Shown in pieces: positions 6,933 through 15,015 of a stretch of DNA of 15,083 bases (position 1 is its first letter; each line of letters starts with the position of its first letter). The stretch covers positions 1-15,083 of the forward strand of contig JAJYSL010000094.1 of the NCBI GenBank assembly GCA_021793595.1. The letters run 5' to 3'. A model generated the notes under the pieces. It saw only the letters and a program-made list of their open reading frames with translations. It did not search any database and was not told the DNA's origin. This stretch comes from Acidobacteriota bacterium (GTDB lineage: Bacteria; Acidobacteriota; Terriglobia; Terriglobales; Acidobacteriaceae). A program made the position numbers and the translations under genes.

Positions 6933-9548
6933 CTAGGATACGGTCAGCGCGATTGAGGTCGAAGCCACCGTGCTCCCGGAAGTTCCAGTTACCGTCACCG
7001 TCTGCGTCACCGGAGTTCCACGGGCACCACTGCCGCCAGCGCACGCTGTCATGCAGCTGGCGGCCAGCAATCCAGCAAACAACAGCAGAACGGCCATCCA
7101 GCGGGACGGGAAGGAACGCCGTTTCCGTCCCAGACCCAGCAGCGTCAATCCCAAAACCCCTGCAAACGCCATCCGCACCGGCGCTCCGGAATGCAACGGC
7201 GACGGAGAATGCCTCATCCCCGCGACTGAAGTCGCAGCAGCCGATAAACTGGCATTCAGCGTCAAGGTCACAGTTTGAGCGGTACCCGGACCCAGGCTGA
7301 CAGAAGAGTTGGAGAAGCTGCACGTCACCCCTGCCGGCAGGTTCGAGCAAGTCAAATTCACTGTGCCCGTAAACCCTGAAGTCCCTGGCCCCGCGCTGCT
7401 CGGGTTCAGCACCACGGAGGTCGTTGCTGAACCGCCAGGAGCTATCGTCACCGAAGCCGGCTTCATCAGCAGACTGAATTGTCCATTCACGGCAACCAGC
7501 CTCGGCCATACCGCCGCGAGCGCTGCCGCGTCTACGGAACCCAGTCCGGTCGCCATGTCATATCCGGAACCCGCGTTGCAACACGACATCACCCCGTAGC
7601 CGCCGGCATTTCCAATGCAGTTCGGGCTCCCGGCAACGCACACCACCGCATTGCTTCCCGTGGTCACATCATGAAAGGCCCCGGGCGTGGTTTCAGCCGT
7701 CTGATAGAGAATCGGATTCATGTTGCCAACACCGCCCGTGTTCCCCGCTTTCTGGTTCATCAGCGTAAGAATCGCAGCCCATTGCGGGGTCGCAATCGAG
7801 GTGCCCCCGTAGAGGTAGCCGCTTCCTGTTGCGTCAAAGTACGGCACTTCGTTCCCTGTCACCGGATATGCGCAACTGCTTTGCCCGGTGAGGGCGGTGT
7901 TTGTCGAGTTCACTTCCTCCGTGCACAAAACATATCCGTCGTGATTCGGATCGGCGGCCAGTGAAACGTCGGGCACATCGCGCTTCCCGTCACTGGGAAC
8001 TCCCCTGCCCACCTGCCAGGAAGGCTTAGTGAACAGAGTGCTGGCGCCTCCGCCGCCGGCACTTAGACTGCCGCTGTTGTTTAGCCCGGTAATGTCCGGG
8101 GTGTCATTCCATGTCGTCTCGGGAATGTAGCTGATCGCAGATCCATTGTTCGAATTATTCTGGCTGTTCCAGTACTTCGATTGATCTCCAATGTCTCCGC
8201 TGAATGAGGTTCCCCCGACGGCAGTCACAAACTGGCTGCTCGGCGGATAGTCGACCGCCAGGCCATGCGAGGCAGCCACCAGCGTCCCACTGCTGTCGGT
8301 ACCAGTGTCACAGTCCGCTGAACCGCTGTCGCCGGCAGCTGCAAATACCGTTTGCCCCTGCGAATTCGCCTGCTCCAGGCTCTGCTCCAGAATTTGGACC
8401 GCACTGCTGCCTGCAAACGAGGCTTCACACGCTCCGTAGCTGATGCTAATCACCGGCGCGAAATTCGTGTTGTTCACCAGCGGTGTGTCAATGGCATACT
8501 GCAGCGCATCCAGCACGCTGTAATTCTGATTGTTTCCCACGGTTACGTACAGAATGTTCGCGTCCTTCGCAATCGCGCCCGACCATTCCACGTCGATATC
8601 CGCCTCTTCCAGGTCGCCCACACTAACGGTGGCTGTTCCGGAATTCGGTACCAGGATCTGTTGCGGCAAATTCGACGCATTCAAACCGCTTAACTTTCGG
8701 AAATTGGCAATATCACTCTGGTACTGCACGATGTCGGTTTGACCCACAATCGCCAGCACCTGATCCGTTCCCGTGACACTGCTGTTGTACAAGCCGGTCA
8801 CGTCATAAATCGTCTGCGCATCGGCAGGCGCAATAAAGTTGTACTCGGTTCCGTTTTGATCCGTCTGCGTGTAGTTCGGGCCCACCGGATTCGCAGTGCT
8901 CCGCTGCGACTGCGGAGTTTCGTGGACTTGTCGCTTCATCACATGCGCCTCTGGGCGAAATGTGTTCAGGTGCTCCACTCCCAGCGCCATGCCCGCAATC
9001 GCCTGCGGCAGGCTGATGTCAGTCGAGTTGGCCCAGTGCTGATTTCCATGGAACAGATACTGATGCAGTTGCGTCTGGAACACGGCGTTCACCTGCGCCG
9101 CCGTCCCGCTGAAAATCACGCGGTCATTGCTCGGCGGAATCGCGGTCACCGTAAAACCCTGCGAGCGCAGCCAGGCCGCCACTTTCGCTAAATCCTGGGG
9201 GCTGACTCCATAGCGCGCCGCAAATTGCCCCGGCTTCAGCCATTGGTGATACAGCGGGGAACCCACGGTCTGCTGTTGCTGCAGCAGGTTTTTCAGGTCC
9301 GCCTGTTGGGCTGGAGAAAGTGCGAACACCAGTGACATATTTTCAATAGGAGTCGACCCGGACAACTGACCCTCATCCCGCGCCGCCGCCACCCGCGGAG
9401 ACACCGTGCCTTTTACAACCTGCATCTGGGCGGACTGAATGGGTCCGTTGATACGGCTCGGCAAAACTGTCAATGCGCTGACCGGTGCGAGCGAAAGGCT
9501 ACCCAGGAGCAGCGCTGCGATCCATCGTAAAACCAAGGTCTTGCTCAT
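6933..9548 (-). CDS. Secreted S53 (sedolisin/kumamolisin-like) serine-carboxyl protease
   Basis: An 871-residue exported acid endopeptidase precursor. The order is: signal peptide 1-25 (MSKTLVLRWIAALLLG...SA); pro-kumamolisin activation domain about 65-190; S53 catalytic domain about 230-685; Ig-like beta domain about 690-770; two hydrophobic segments 793-806 and 817-832 separated by GRKRRS; and a short Thr/Ser-rich tail. The triad is Glu315 and Asp319 (EADIDVEW), and Ser584 (GGTSIATPQ), with oxyanion Asp407 (AAGDSGSAD). The region around Asp627 plus GSGYDMATGLGSVD (661-673) fits the sedolisin Ca2+ site. The signal and propeptide indicate periplasmic or extracellular self-activation; the C-terminal segments may anchor it. 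The frame is open to ATG 9638, but that lies only about 6 bp past the predicted transcription start and would bury the signal peptide, so ATG 9548 is preferred; ATG 9569 is also possible. A DUF1697 gene follows after 65 bp. Confidence 0.92.
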   Translation of the reverse strand: MSKTLVLRWIAALLLGSLSLAPVSALTVLPSRINGPIQSAQMQVVKGTVSPRVAAARDEGQLSGSTPIENMSLVFALSPAQQADLKNLLQQQQTVGSPLYHQWLKPGQFAARYGVSPQDLAKVAAWLRSQGFTVTAIPPSNDRVIFSGTAAQVNAVFQTQLHQYLFHGNQHWANSTDISLPQAIAGMALGVEHLNTFRPEAHVMKRQVHETPQSQRSTANPVGPNYTQTDQNGTEYNFIAPADAQTIYDVTGLYNSSVTGTDQVLAIVGQTDIVQYQSDIANFRKLSGLNASNLPQQILVPNSGTATVSVGDLEEADIDVEWSGAIAKDANILYVTVGNNQNYSVLDALQYAIDTPLVNNTNFAPVISISYGACEASFAGSSAVQILEQSLEQANSQGQTVFAAAGDSGSADCDTGTDSSGTLVAASHGLAVDYPPSSQFVTAVGGTSFSGDIGDQSKYWNSQNNSNNGSAISYIPETTWNDTPDITGLNNSGSLSAGGGGASTLFTKPSWQVGRGVPSDGKRDVPDVSLAADPNHDGYVLCTEEVNSTNTALTGQSSCAYPVTGNEVPYFDATGSGYLYGGTSIATPQWAAILTLMNQKAGNTGGVGNMNPILYQTAETTPGAFHDVTTGSNAVVCVAGSPNCIGNAGGYGVMSCCNAGSGYDMATGLGSVDAAALAAVWPRLVAVNGQFSLLMKPASVTIAPGGSATTSVVLNPSSAGPGTSGFTGTVNLTCSNLPAGVTCSFSNSSVSLGPGTAQTVTLTLNASLSAAATSVAGMRHSPSPLHSGAPVRMAFAGVLGLTLLGLGRKRRSFPSRWMAVLLLFAGLLAASCMTACAGGSGARGTPVTQTVTVTGTSGSTVASTSIALTVS

Positions 9549-9807
9549 GTGATGCAACTTGCCATCCATACATCGACCGCACTTCGGTTCCGTCATCGGT
9601 ATACCCGCAGTTAAAATTTGCTTTCGGCTGTCTGGCACCCAGATACTGAGATTCTATGTGTATGTTGCGAAAACGCCAAAAGAATCTGCATAGACGCGTT
9701 TACGAAAGAATAGTCTCGCCCGTCCACGCTTTTCTCCTCCAAAGTTGGTAGCATCTCCTTGGGGGTTGGCCTTTGCATCAGATTAGAAAAAATTATCGAG
9801 TTTACTC
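9549..9807. other. Divergent spacer between protease and TauE genes
   Basis: No gene is seen in these 259 bp. It contains the protease promoter at 9651-9679 and the short pre-start reading frame 9549-9638. For the plus-strand TauE gene I see only a weak CGAG at 9797-9800 as ribosome binding site and no reliable -35/-10 pair. Confidence 0.5.
9651..9679 (-). promoter_or_regulatory. Sigma70-like promoter for the S53 protease gene
   Basis: On the minus strand the sequence reads TTGGCG (9679-9674), 17 bp, then TAGAAT (9656-9651). The -10 matches consensus at 5 of 6 positions, the -35 at 4 of 6, and the spacing is ideal. Transcription would begin near 9644, giving a leader of about 95 nt before the preferred ATG at 9548 and arguing against the more upstream ATG at 9638. 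Confidence 0.6.
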
Positions 9808-10641
9808 ATGAATCAGTTGGATTTCTCGTTGTTTACGCTGGGGGGCTCACTTTTGGCCGGATTGCTCGGTTCCCTCACAGGATTGGGCGGCGGAGTGGTG
9901 CTGGTTCCCATGCTGGTGTTGTTGTTCAAGGTGGATATCCACTATGCCATCGGTGCATCGCTCATCTCCGTCATTGCCACATCTTCGGGTTCAGCCGCTG
10001 CCTATGTGCGCGAAGGCTATTCCAACATCCGCATCGGCATGTTTCTTGAAGTGGCCACCACAATGGGCGCCCTCGGCGGTGCATGGCTCGCAACCCGCAC
10101 TCCCACGCGCGGTATTGCCGTTGTATTCGGTTTGGTGCTGCTTTACTCCGTGTATCTTTCTTTTCAGAGACATGACGACGAACTGATCGCGCACAATCCG
10201 TGGTCCGATCGACTGAAAATGAACAGCACCTTCCCCGGCCCGGACGGCAACGAGCAACACTACTCCGTCAAGAACATTTCCGGCGGCTTCGGTACCATGG
10301 TCGGGGCTGGCGTCCTTTCCGGCCTGCTCGGCATCGGCTCTGGAGCCGTCAAAGTGCTGGCGATGGACCACATCATGCGCATCCCCTTCAAGGTTTCCAC
10401 CACTACCAGCAACTTCATGATCGGCGTCACCGCCGCCGCCAGCGCCGGTATATATCTTCGCCGCGGATACATCGAACCTTCGCTTGCCGCGCCGGTGATG
10501 ATCGGAGTCCTCATCGGCTCACTGATTGGCGCTCGCTTGCTGGTCAAAACCCATGTCAAGTCCCTGCGCCTCGTCTTCTCCATCGTCATCTTTTTCCTCG
10601 CCGTGGAGATGATCTATAACGGCGTGGTGGGAAAGATCTAG
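9808..10641 (+). CDS. TauE/SafE family membrane transporter
   Basis: This 277-residue inner-membrane protein belongs to the TauE/SafE family, whose members are thought to export sulfite, sulfoacetate or other small anions. It shows the family's internal duplication: the first half has SLTGLGGGVVLVPML (residues about 22-36) and AIGASLISVIATS, and the second half has SGLLGIGSGAVKVLAMD and KVSTTTSNFMIGV. A hydrophilic insert of about 40 residues (about 114-155) separates the halves. About 8 membrane segments are visible. The ATG at 9808 gives a short hydrophobic N-terminus; its ribosome binding site is weak. The next gene, a DUF1634 membrane protein, starts 2 bp after the stop, so the two are almost certainly one operon. 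The substrate is not evident, since no sulfur-metabolism gene is nearby. Confidence 0.88.
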   Translation: MNQLDFSLFTLGGSLLAGLLGSLTGLGGGVVLVPMLVLLFKVDIHYAIGASLISVIATSSGSAAAYVREGYSNIRIGMFLEVATTMGALGGAWLATRTPTRGIAVVFGLVLLYSVYLSFQRHDDELIAHNPWSDRLKMNSTFPGPDGNEQHYSVKNISGGFGTMVGAGVLSGLLGIGSGAVKVLAMDHIMRIPFKVSTTTSNFMIGVTAAASAGIYLRRGYIEPSLAAPVMIGVLIGSLIGARLLVKTHVKSLRLVFSIVIFFLAVEMIYNGVVGKI

Positions 10642-10643
10642 CC

Positions 10644-11018
10644 ATGCGATTACTCAATGATAAGCAAGTCGAAACTTTGATCGGGCAGGTACTTCGAGCC
10701 GGCGTCCTTCTGTCCTGCTTCGTCACCCTTATCGGGCTGGGTCTTTACTTAATCCACCACGCCACGGTAGTGCCCAACTACCACGTGTTCCATTCCGTTA
10801 CGGAGCCGCTTCGATCTGTGTACCGACTGATCCCGGAGGCATTCCACGGCAGCCCGCTCGCGATTATCCAGCTCGGCGTTTTGCTGCTGATTGCGACTCC
10901 CGTCGCCCGCGTGGCCTTCCTCGTCGGCGCCTTTGCGTTGGAGGGTGATCGAATGTATATCGTGATCAGCGGATTAGTCCTGATCATCCTGCTGGGATCG
11001 ATCCTGTTCGCCACCTGA
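10644..11018 (+). CDS. DUF1634 domain-containing membrane protein
   Basis: A 124-residue protein with three hydrophobic segments (about 16-38, 70-90, 99-122). The N-terminal block, with [14 protein letters not shown] followed by GLGLYL, and the final block, with [20 protein letters not shown], are typical of DUF1634. The family has no proven function, but it is repeatedly found next to TauE/SafE transporters (family knowledge), and here it begins 2 bp after one. The start codon ATG at 10644 has GGTGGGAAAG about 11 nt upstream within the transporter's last codons, which suggests translational coupling. A partner or accessory role to the transporter is inferred. Confidence 0.85.
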   Translation: MRLLNDKQVETLIGQVLRAGVLLSCFVTLIGLGLYLIHHATVVPNYHVFHSVTEPLRSVYRLIPEAFHGSPLAIIQLGVLLLIATPVARVAFLVGAFALEGDRMYIVISGLVLIILLGSILFAT

Positions 11019-11317
11019 CGTACCTTCTTCTCACTTCCCGTTTCCCCAGAAATTGCGGATATCATCCATGCCGCCTGATCGAACTGTGTACTCGGATAGC
11101 CGTATGCTGCAACAGGTTGCTGTTAGTCCAGGCTGCGCGCGACATACGATTTGGTAACTCCAATGTCCGTTTGCGCGCATCGGGCAACCTCCCTATTCAC
11201 CCGGCCATCCTTGCAAAATCTTCCGAGCTTCGCAGCATATATGGCCGCCACTGCAATCCCATTTTCCTCCCCATCCTCCTGCTATCCCAAACCTGCCGCC
11301 TGCATTACGATAGACAG
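11019..11317. other. Intergenic region before rfbH
   Basis: No gene is supported in these 299 bp. The rfbH frame stays open back to 11117, but the translated upstream part is unlike the family. TTGCAA at about 11212 followed by CATATA after 19 bp is a poor promoter candidate because of its spacing. No clear terminator for the TauE-DUF1634 pair was found. Confidence 0.45.
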
Positions 11318-12652
11318 ATGAGCGAACGCAGCCGCGAACTTCGAGAACAGATCCTGCAACTCGCGGAAAAATTCTTCGAAGAGGAGTTTCGAGCGCAGCC
11401 CTTCTTCCCTGGCCAGTCCGCTGTCCCTGTGGCCGGAAAAGTCCTCGACGCCGCCGACCTGCGCAACCTGATCGACGCTTCGCTCGATTGCTGGCTGACC
11501 ACTGGCCGATTCGCAACCCAGTTCGAGCGCCAGTTCGCCCGCTATCTGGATGTGCGTGGCACCACCCTGGTCAACTCCGGCTCCTCCGCCAACCTGCTCG
11601 CGTTTTCCGCGCTCACCTCGCCCAAACTCGCCGATCGCGCCATTCGTCCCGGAGATGAAGTCATCACTGTCGCTGCCGGATTTCCCACCACCGTTAATCC
11701 CATCATTCAGAATCGCTGCGTCCCGGTCTTCATTGACATCACCGTGCCCAACTATCAGGCCGACGTCTCGCAGCTCGATGCAGCCTTGAGTGATCGCACC
11801 CGCGCCATTATGATTGCCCACACCTTGGGCAACCCTTACGATCTCGATCGCGTTTCCAGCTTCGCGAAGCAGCACAATCTCTGGCTCATTGAAGATAGTT
11901 GCGATGCGCTGGGAGCGACCTTCAAAGGCAAAAAGGTTGGGACTTTCGGCGATCTGGCTACAGTAAGTTTTTATCCCGCCCACCACATCACCATGGGCGA
12001 GGGCGGCGCAGTTGTCACCAACAGCCCCCTGTTAAAAACTCTCGTCGAGTCTTTCCGCGACTGGGGCCGCGACTGCTGGTGCGACCCCGGTAAAGACAAC
12101 ACCTGCGGCAAGCGCTTCGACTGGGAACTGGGCGATCTGCCCTGCGGGTACGATCACAAATACACCTACTCCCATATCGGCTACAACCTGAAAATGACCG
12201 ACATGCAGGCCGCCATCGGTGTATCTCAGCTCACCAAGCTTCCCGGCTTCATCGCCGCGCGGAGAAAACATTTCCAGCACCTGCACGACGGGCTCAAGCC
12301 GCTCGAAGATCGCTTGTTATTGCCGGAAAGCACGCCCGACGCCGAGCCAAGCTGGTTTGGATTTCCCATTGGCGTGCGCCAGGATGCACCCTTCGATCGC
12401 AACGACCTGATTCGTGAACTCGAATCCAACAAGATCGCCACCCGCCTCTTATTCGGCGGCAACCTGACACGCCAGCCCGCCTACCAGGGCGTCGACTTCC
12501 GCGTCATTGGCGACCTGAAAAACACAGACTTCGTCATGCGCAATGTTTTCTGGATCGGCCTCTATCCCGGCCTGACGGATGCCATGCTCAACTACGCCAT
12601 CGACACCATCACCGCCTTCGCCAATCGAAAGAAGCAGCCGGTTCATGCGTAA
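11318..12652 (+). CDS. rfbH: CDP-6-deoxy-hexulose 3-dehydrase (E1), RfbH
   Basis: This 444-residue enzyme belongs to the DegT/DnrJ/EryC1/StrS aminotransferase fold but is the PMP- and [2Fe-2S]-dependent dehydrase RfbH/E1. It removes the C3 hydroxyl of CDP-4-keto-6-deoxy-D-glucose on the way to CDP-3,6-dideoxyhexoses (abequose, paratose, tyvelose, ascarylose). Three signs are decisive. His222 in [16 protein letters not shown] replaces the PLP-binding Lys of true aminotransferases. Cysteines 195, 253, 255 and 263 reproduce the C-X57-C-X1-C-X7-C cluster motif of Yersinia E1 exactly, shifted by two residues. Long blocks such as [33 protein letters not shown] and [11 protein letters not shown] are those of the family. 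The ATG at 11318 matches the family N-terminus; the length is near the 437 of Yersinia E1. The reductase E3 is not in the window. It is convergent with the membrane-protein gene, 31 bp away. Confidence 0.95.
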   Translation: MSERSRELREQILQLAEKFFEEEFRAQPFFPGQSAVPVAGKVLDAADLRNLIDASLDCWLTTGRFATQFERQFARYLDVRGTTLVNSGSSANLLAFSALTSPKLADRAIRPGDEVITVAAGFPTTVNPIIQNRCVPVFIDITVPNYQADVSQLDAALSDRTRAIMIAHTLGNPYDLDRVSSFAKQHNLWLIEDSCDALGATFKGKKVGTFGDLATVSFYPAHHITMGEGGAVVTNSPLLKTLVESFRDWGRDCWCDPGKDNTCGKRFDWELGDLPCGYDHKYTYSHIGYNLKMTDMQAAIGVSQLTKLPGFIAARRKHFQHLHDGLKPLEDRLLLPESTPDAEPSWFGFPIGVRQDAPFDRNDLIRELESNKIATRLLFGGNLTRQPAYQGVDFRVIGDLKNTDFVMRNVFWIGLYPGLTDAMLNYAIDTITAFANRKKQPVHA

Positions 12653-12683
12653 ATTCGCAGTGCTAATGAACCGCGCGATTCGT

Positions 12684-14831
12684 CTACCTGCAACGAAATG
12701 CGCGAATATAGGAATTTGCAACCAGCGGTTCGTTCGTCCACACCCAGCTGTTCCGGTCCTGCCAGGCGGCATCGGTCTCGCGCGCGACCAACACATCAAT
12801 CGACAATCGCGAGCATAACTCGCGAAGATTCACCCGTCCCGGTTCATTGAAGAGTTTTGCAATCGCATCCTGTACCGGAGGACATTTCCTTGTATCACCG
12901 CCAAACTCTGTGCCACAGTTTGGGAACGCATCCACCGATTGGAAACTGTCGTACTCCAGCAGAGGCAAATAATCTTCCCTCATCGGATTGTATTGCGTAA
13001 TCGCCTGCGCCGGCAGAAGCTTGTCCAGTTGGTCGTACGCACGCCGCGTCTCCATGATTCCCACTCCAACTTCATGGGGTGCCGGTAGCCAATCCACCGG
13101 AGATGGAATCATCCCCTTGTCATCAAGATAGGCGTATGTCCGCAAAATGGTCAGGCCGTAGACGGCTGCAACAATTCCCAGAATCAACGTCGAATGGACC
13201 ACAAATCGCAGCCACCGCCCCTGATGCAACCGATCGCGATGCGGCCGGAAAAACCAGCGGTCCAGGAATTCCGCCGTCCACAGCAACAATACAAATTGCA
13301 CCAGCATTGCGCTTCGGAACGCCAGGTCGTTGTTCGCAATCACCGCCGAGCGCACGAACGTGATAACGAACATGCCCACCGCCAGCATCGTCCATGATGC
13401 GACCTCCGCGTCACCCAGTCGCGATTTGTCTTTCCAGTCCCGCTGGAAACGCACCCATGCGATCACCCCGAAGATTCCAAGTTCTAGGATGTAAACAATG
13501 GCGACTCCGAACGGTGCCAGCAGTCCCGGATGAACAAAGCCCCTTTCCCTCAGAAATACCGGAGTGCTCAGAAAATTCGGCAGCACGCGCAATCCCAGGG
13601 CAAAGGGCCCCAAGCTGATTCCTGTCGCAGCCGCACTCGCCGCAGCAGAGTCAACCCCCGTCCCTGCCGCCGGATGTGATAGCAAATCGTGTAGATATGG
13701 AAGCGAGAACAGCATCGTGCCCCACGCTGTACCCAGGTACAGAAAAAAATCCTGATATATCCGCTTGGCCAGCAGCCGGAATCCCCAAACCAGCAGAAAT
13801 ATCGCGAACGCGAAAGTAACGTAAACCGATAATCCTGCCGCCGCGGTGAAGGCCAACGCAGCAAAAATCCCTGACAACAATCGCCGCTTCCACGATGGAT
13901 ACGGATTTTCCCCAACCTTCCGCACGTTCCACAGCGCGAGAAAACCAATCAGGCACGCCACCAAAGCCGTCACATGGTGAGGAACCCAGATCAGTGCATC
14001 GGTCCAGGATGTGATCTGCACAGGATTCCACCATTCCATATCGGGGGTTATCGTTCGAGCGCGAAAGAACTCATATAGGGTGGGAACAATATCTAGGCCA
14101 GTAACTGCAATCAAACTAAATCCAATGACGGACTTTCTTCGCAGATTCTCTGTAACTCCCAGAAAGTCTCGAAGATAGATCGGAATTAGCGCGGCCAGTA
14201 AGAACCCACTCCATACGGAGCTTCCGTAAAGCACACAGCGTGGGTCGATGTGGGTCAACCTGACCGGATAACTGCACAGGACATACCAGAAGTAATAGTA
14301 GCGGGCAATCGGAGCCGATCCGAGATAGGAAAATGGGTTCCGCAGCGGCGGTCCAGTCCGCATTGCGGAATGAAGGAATGCGATTCGCACCGCATGATCC
14401 CACAGAGCCGTACTCGGATAGAGTCGGCTTCCAATCTGGATATCAACCAGGGACGCAATCACTACAACTGCCCAAAGAATCGCCAGAACGCAAGCGGTCT
14501 TCGTTGTCTTTTCCATGCCGCCGGTACCAAACTTCGGCCGGCACAGCCACGTATACGCCAGTGGAATAGCAGTCACTCCCGCCACGATGCAAAATGCCCA
14601 GAGGATGACAGTCGAACTCAAATACCTTCCCACCAGGTTGGTCGCGATCGTGGAAATGACAAGAGAAATCGGAAGGCTCAGAAGAATTTTTCTCGACGTG
14701 GAACTGGATCGAAATTGCAGTAGATCAGTGATCCGGCCAAAGCAATATCCTGGAAAAAATAAGAAGATGGCAAATACAGGGACAATCGCGGCCGCCGATC
14801 GAATGTCGTGAACCGTGTAGCTATGGGTCAA
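12684..14831 (-). CDS. Large polytopic membrane protein, GT-C-like (putative glycosyltransferase)
   Basis: This 715-residue protein has about 12 hydrophobic segments up to residue 560 and a soluble C-terminal domain of about 150 residues, probably periplasmic. I do not recognise a named family with certainty. The segment with LWDHAVRIAFLHSAM (Asp145), then NPFSYLGSAPIARYYYFWY, resembles the first large loop of GT-C-type membrane proteins, where an acidic residue before a His and the phrase 'NPF..G.P..YYY' are common, so a sugar transferase using a polyprenyl-phosphate donor is a reasonable inference. A WVPHHVTAL motif is also notable. The start is TTG at 14831, supported by GAGGGG 6 nt upstream; no in-frame ATG lies nearby. 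Its end faces rfbH, and its start is divergent from an RfbF-like gene, so it sits inside a sugar-nucleotide locus. It could instead be a polymerase or a membrane protein of another role. Confidence 0.7.
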   Translation of the reverse strand: MTHSYTVHDIRSAAAIVPVFAIFLFFPGYCFGRITDLLQFRSSSTSRKILLSLPISLVISTIATNLVGRYLSSTVILWAFCIVAGVTAIPLAYTWLCRPKFGTGGMEKTTKTACVLAILWAVVVIASLVDIQIGSRLYPSTALWDHAVRIAFLHSAMRTGPPLRNPFSYLGSAPIARYYYFWYVLCSYPVRLTHIDPRCVLYGSSVWSGFLLAALIPIYLRDFLGVTENLRRKSVIGFSLIAVTGLDIVPTLYEFFRARTITPDMEWWNPVQITSWTDALIWVPHHVTALVACLIGFLALWNVRKVGENPYPSWKRRLLSGIFAALAFTAAAGLSVYVTFAFAIFLLVWGFRLLAKRIYQDFFLYLGTAWGTMLFSLPYLHDLLSHPAAGTGVDSAAASAAATGISLGPFALGLRVLPNFLSTPVFLRERGFVHPGLLAPFGVAIVYILELGIFGVIAWVRFQRDWKDKSRLGDAEVASWTMLAVGMFVITFVRSAVIANNDLAFRSAMLVQFVLLLWTAEFLDRWFFRPHRDRLHQGRWLRFVVHSTLILGIVAAVYGLTILRTYAYLDDKGMIPSPVDWLPAPHEVGVGIMETRRAYDQLDKLLPAQAITQYNPMREDYLPLLEYDSFQSVDAFPNCGTEFGGDTRKCPPVQDAIAKLFNEPGRVNLRELCSRLSIDVLVARETDAAWQDRNSWVWTNEPLVANSYIRAFRCR

Positions 14832-15015
14832 GCAGTGCCCCTCTATTTCGATTCTCGCAACGCATCCGTGCCAATCCGCTCGAAACGCCCTCTAAAGATA
14901 TATCGTAAACTGTACCTCAATCGAATAGAGTTACGATGAACACGCACCCACTCCGCGACTCGCGGAGAGAAATGCCAGCTTTACATTCGCGTATGGAGGC
15001 GTCGAAGAACTGATT
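14832..15015. other. Divergent spacer before the RfbF-like gene
   Basis: This 184-bp region lies between the membrane-protein gene (minus) and the nucleotidyltransferase gene (plus). It contains the TTG gene's Shine-Dalgarno (GAGGGG on the minus strand, 14838-14843), a perfect hairpin at 14951-14967 and a 25-codon reading frame 14936-15013. A run of AT-rich sequence near 14897-14930 is the likely promoter area, but no clean -35/-10 pair was found. Confidence 0.45.
14951..14967 (+). promoter_or_regulatory. Perfect GC-rich hairpin upstream of the RfbF-like gene
   Basis: CTCCGCG (14951-14957) and CGCGGAG (14961-14967) pair perfectly around a 3-nt ACT loop. The right arm contains GGAG, a Shine-Dalgarno-like sequence 4 nt before an ATG at 14972 in a short reading frame that ends 2 bp before the RfbF-like start. 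The stem could hide that ribosome site. Structure is seen; function is inferred. The absence of a following T-run argues against a terminator. Confidence 0.4.

Noticed and set aside
7042..7056. Lipoprotein signal in the protease C-terminus (LLAASC / MTAC)
   Set aside because: The lipobox-like residues are at positions 828-836 of an 871-residue protein, not at an N-terminus, so lipidation by the usual route is not expected.
6868..7509. Upstream extension of the DUF1697 frame over the protease gene
   Set aside because: The extra sequence overlaps the protease coding region and is unlike the family, which begins at MNAYVALLRAVNVGG.
11105..11130. Small stem AACAG/CTGTT as terminator after the DUF1634 gene
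   Set aside because: It is only 5 bp long with no T-run and is about 90 bp past the stop codon.
11117..11317. Upstream extension of the rfbH frame
   Set aside because: Family members begin with the segment starting at MSERSREL; the extension has no resemblance to E1 proteins.
11318..12652. Ordinary PLP sugar aminotransferase
   Set aside because: The PLP-binding Lys is replaced by His222 and the four-cysteine [2Fe-2S] motif is complete, so it is the dehydrase, not an aminotransferase.
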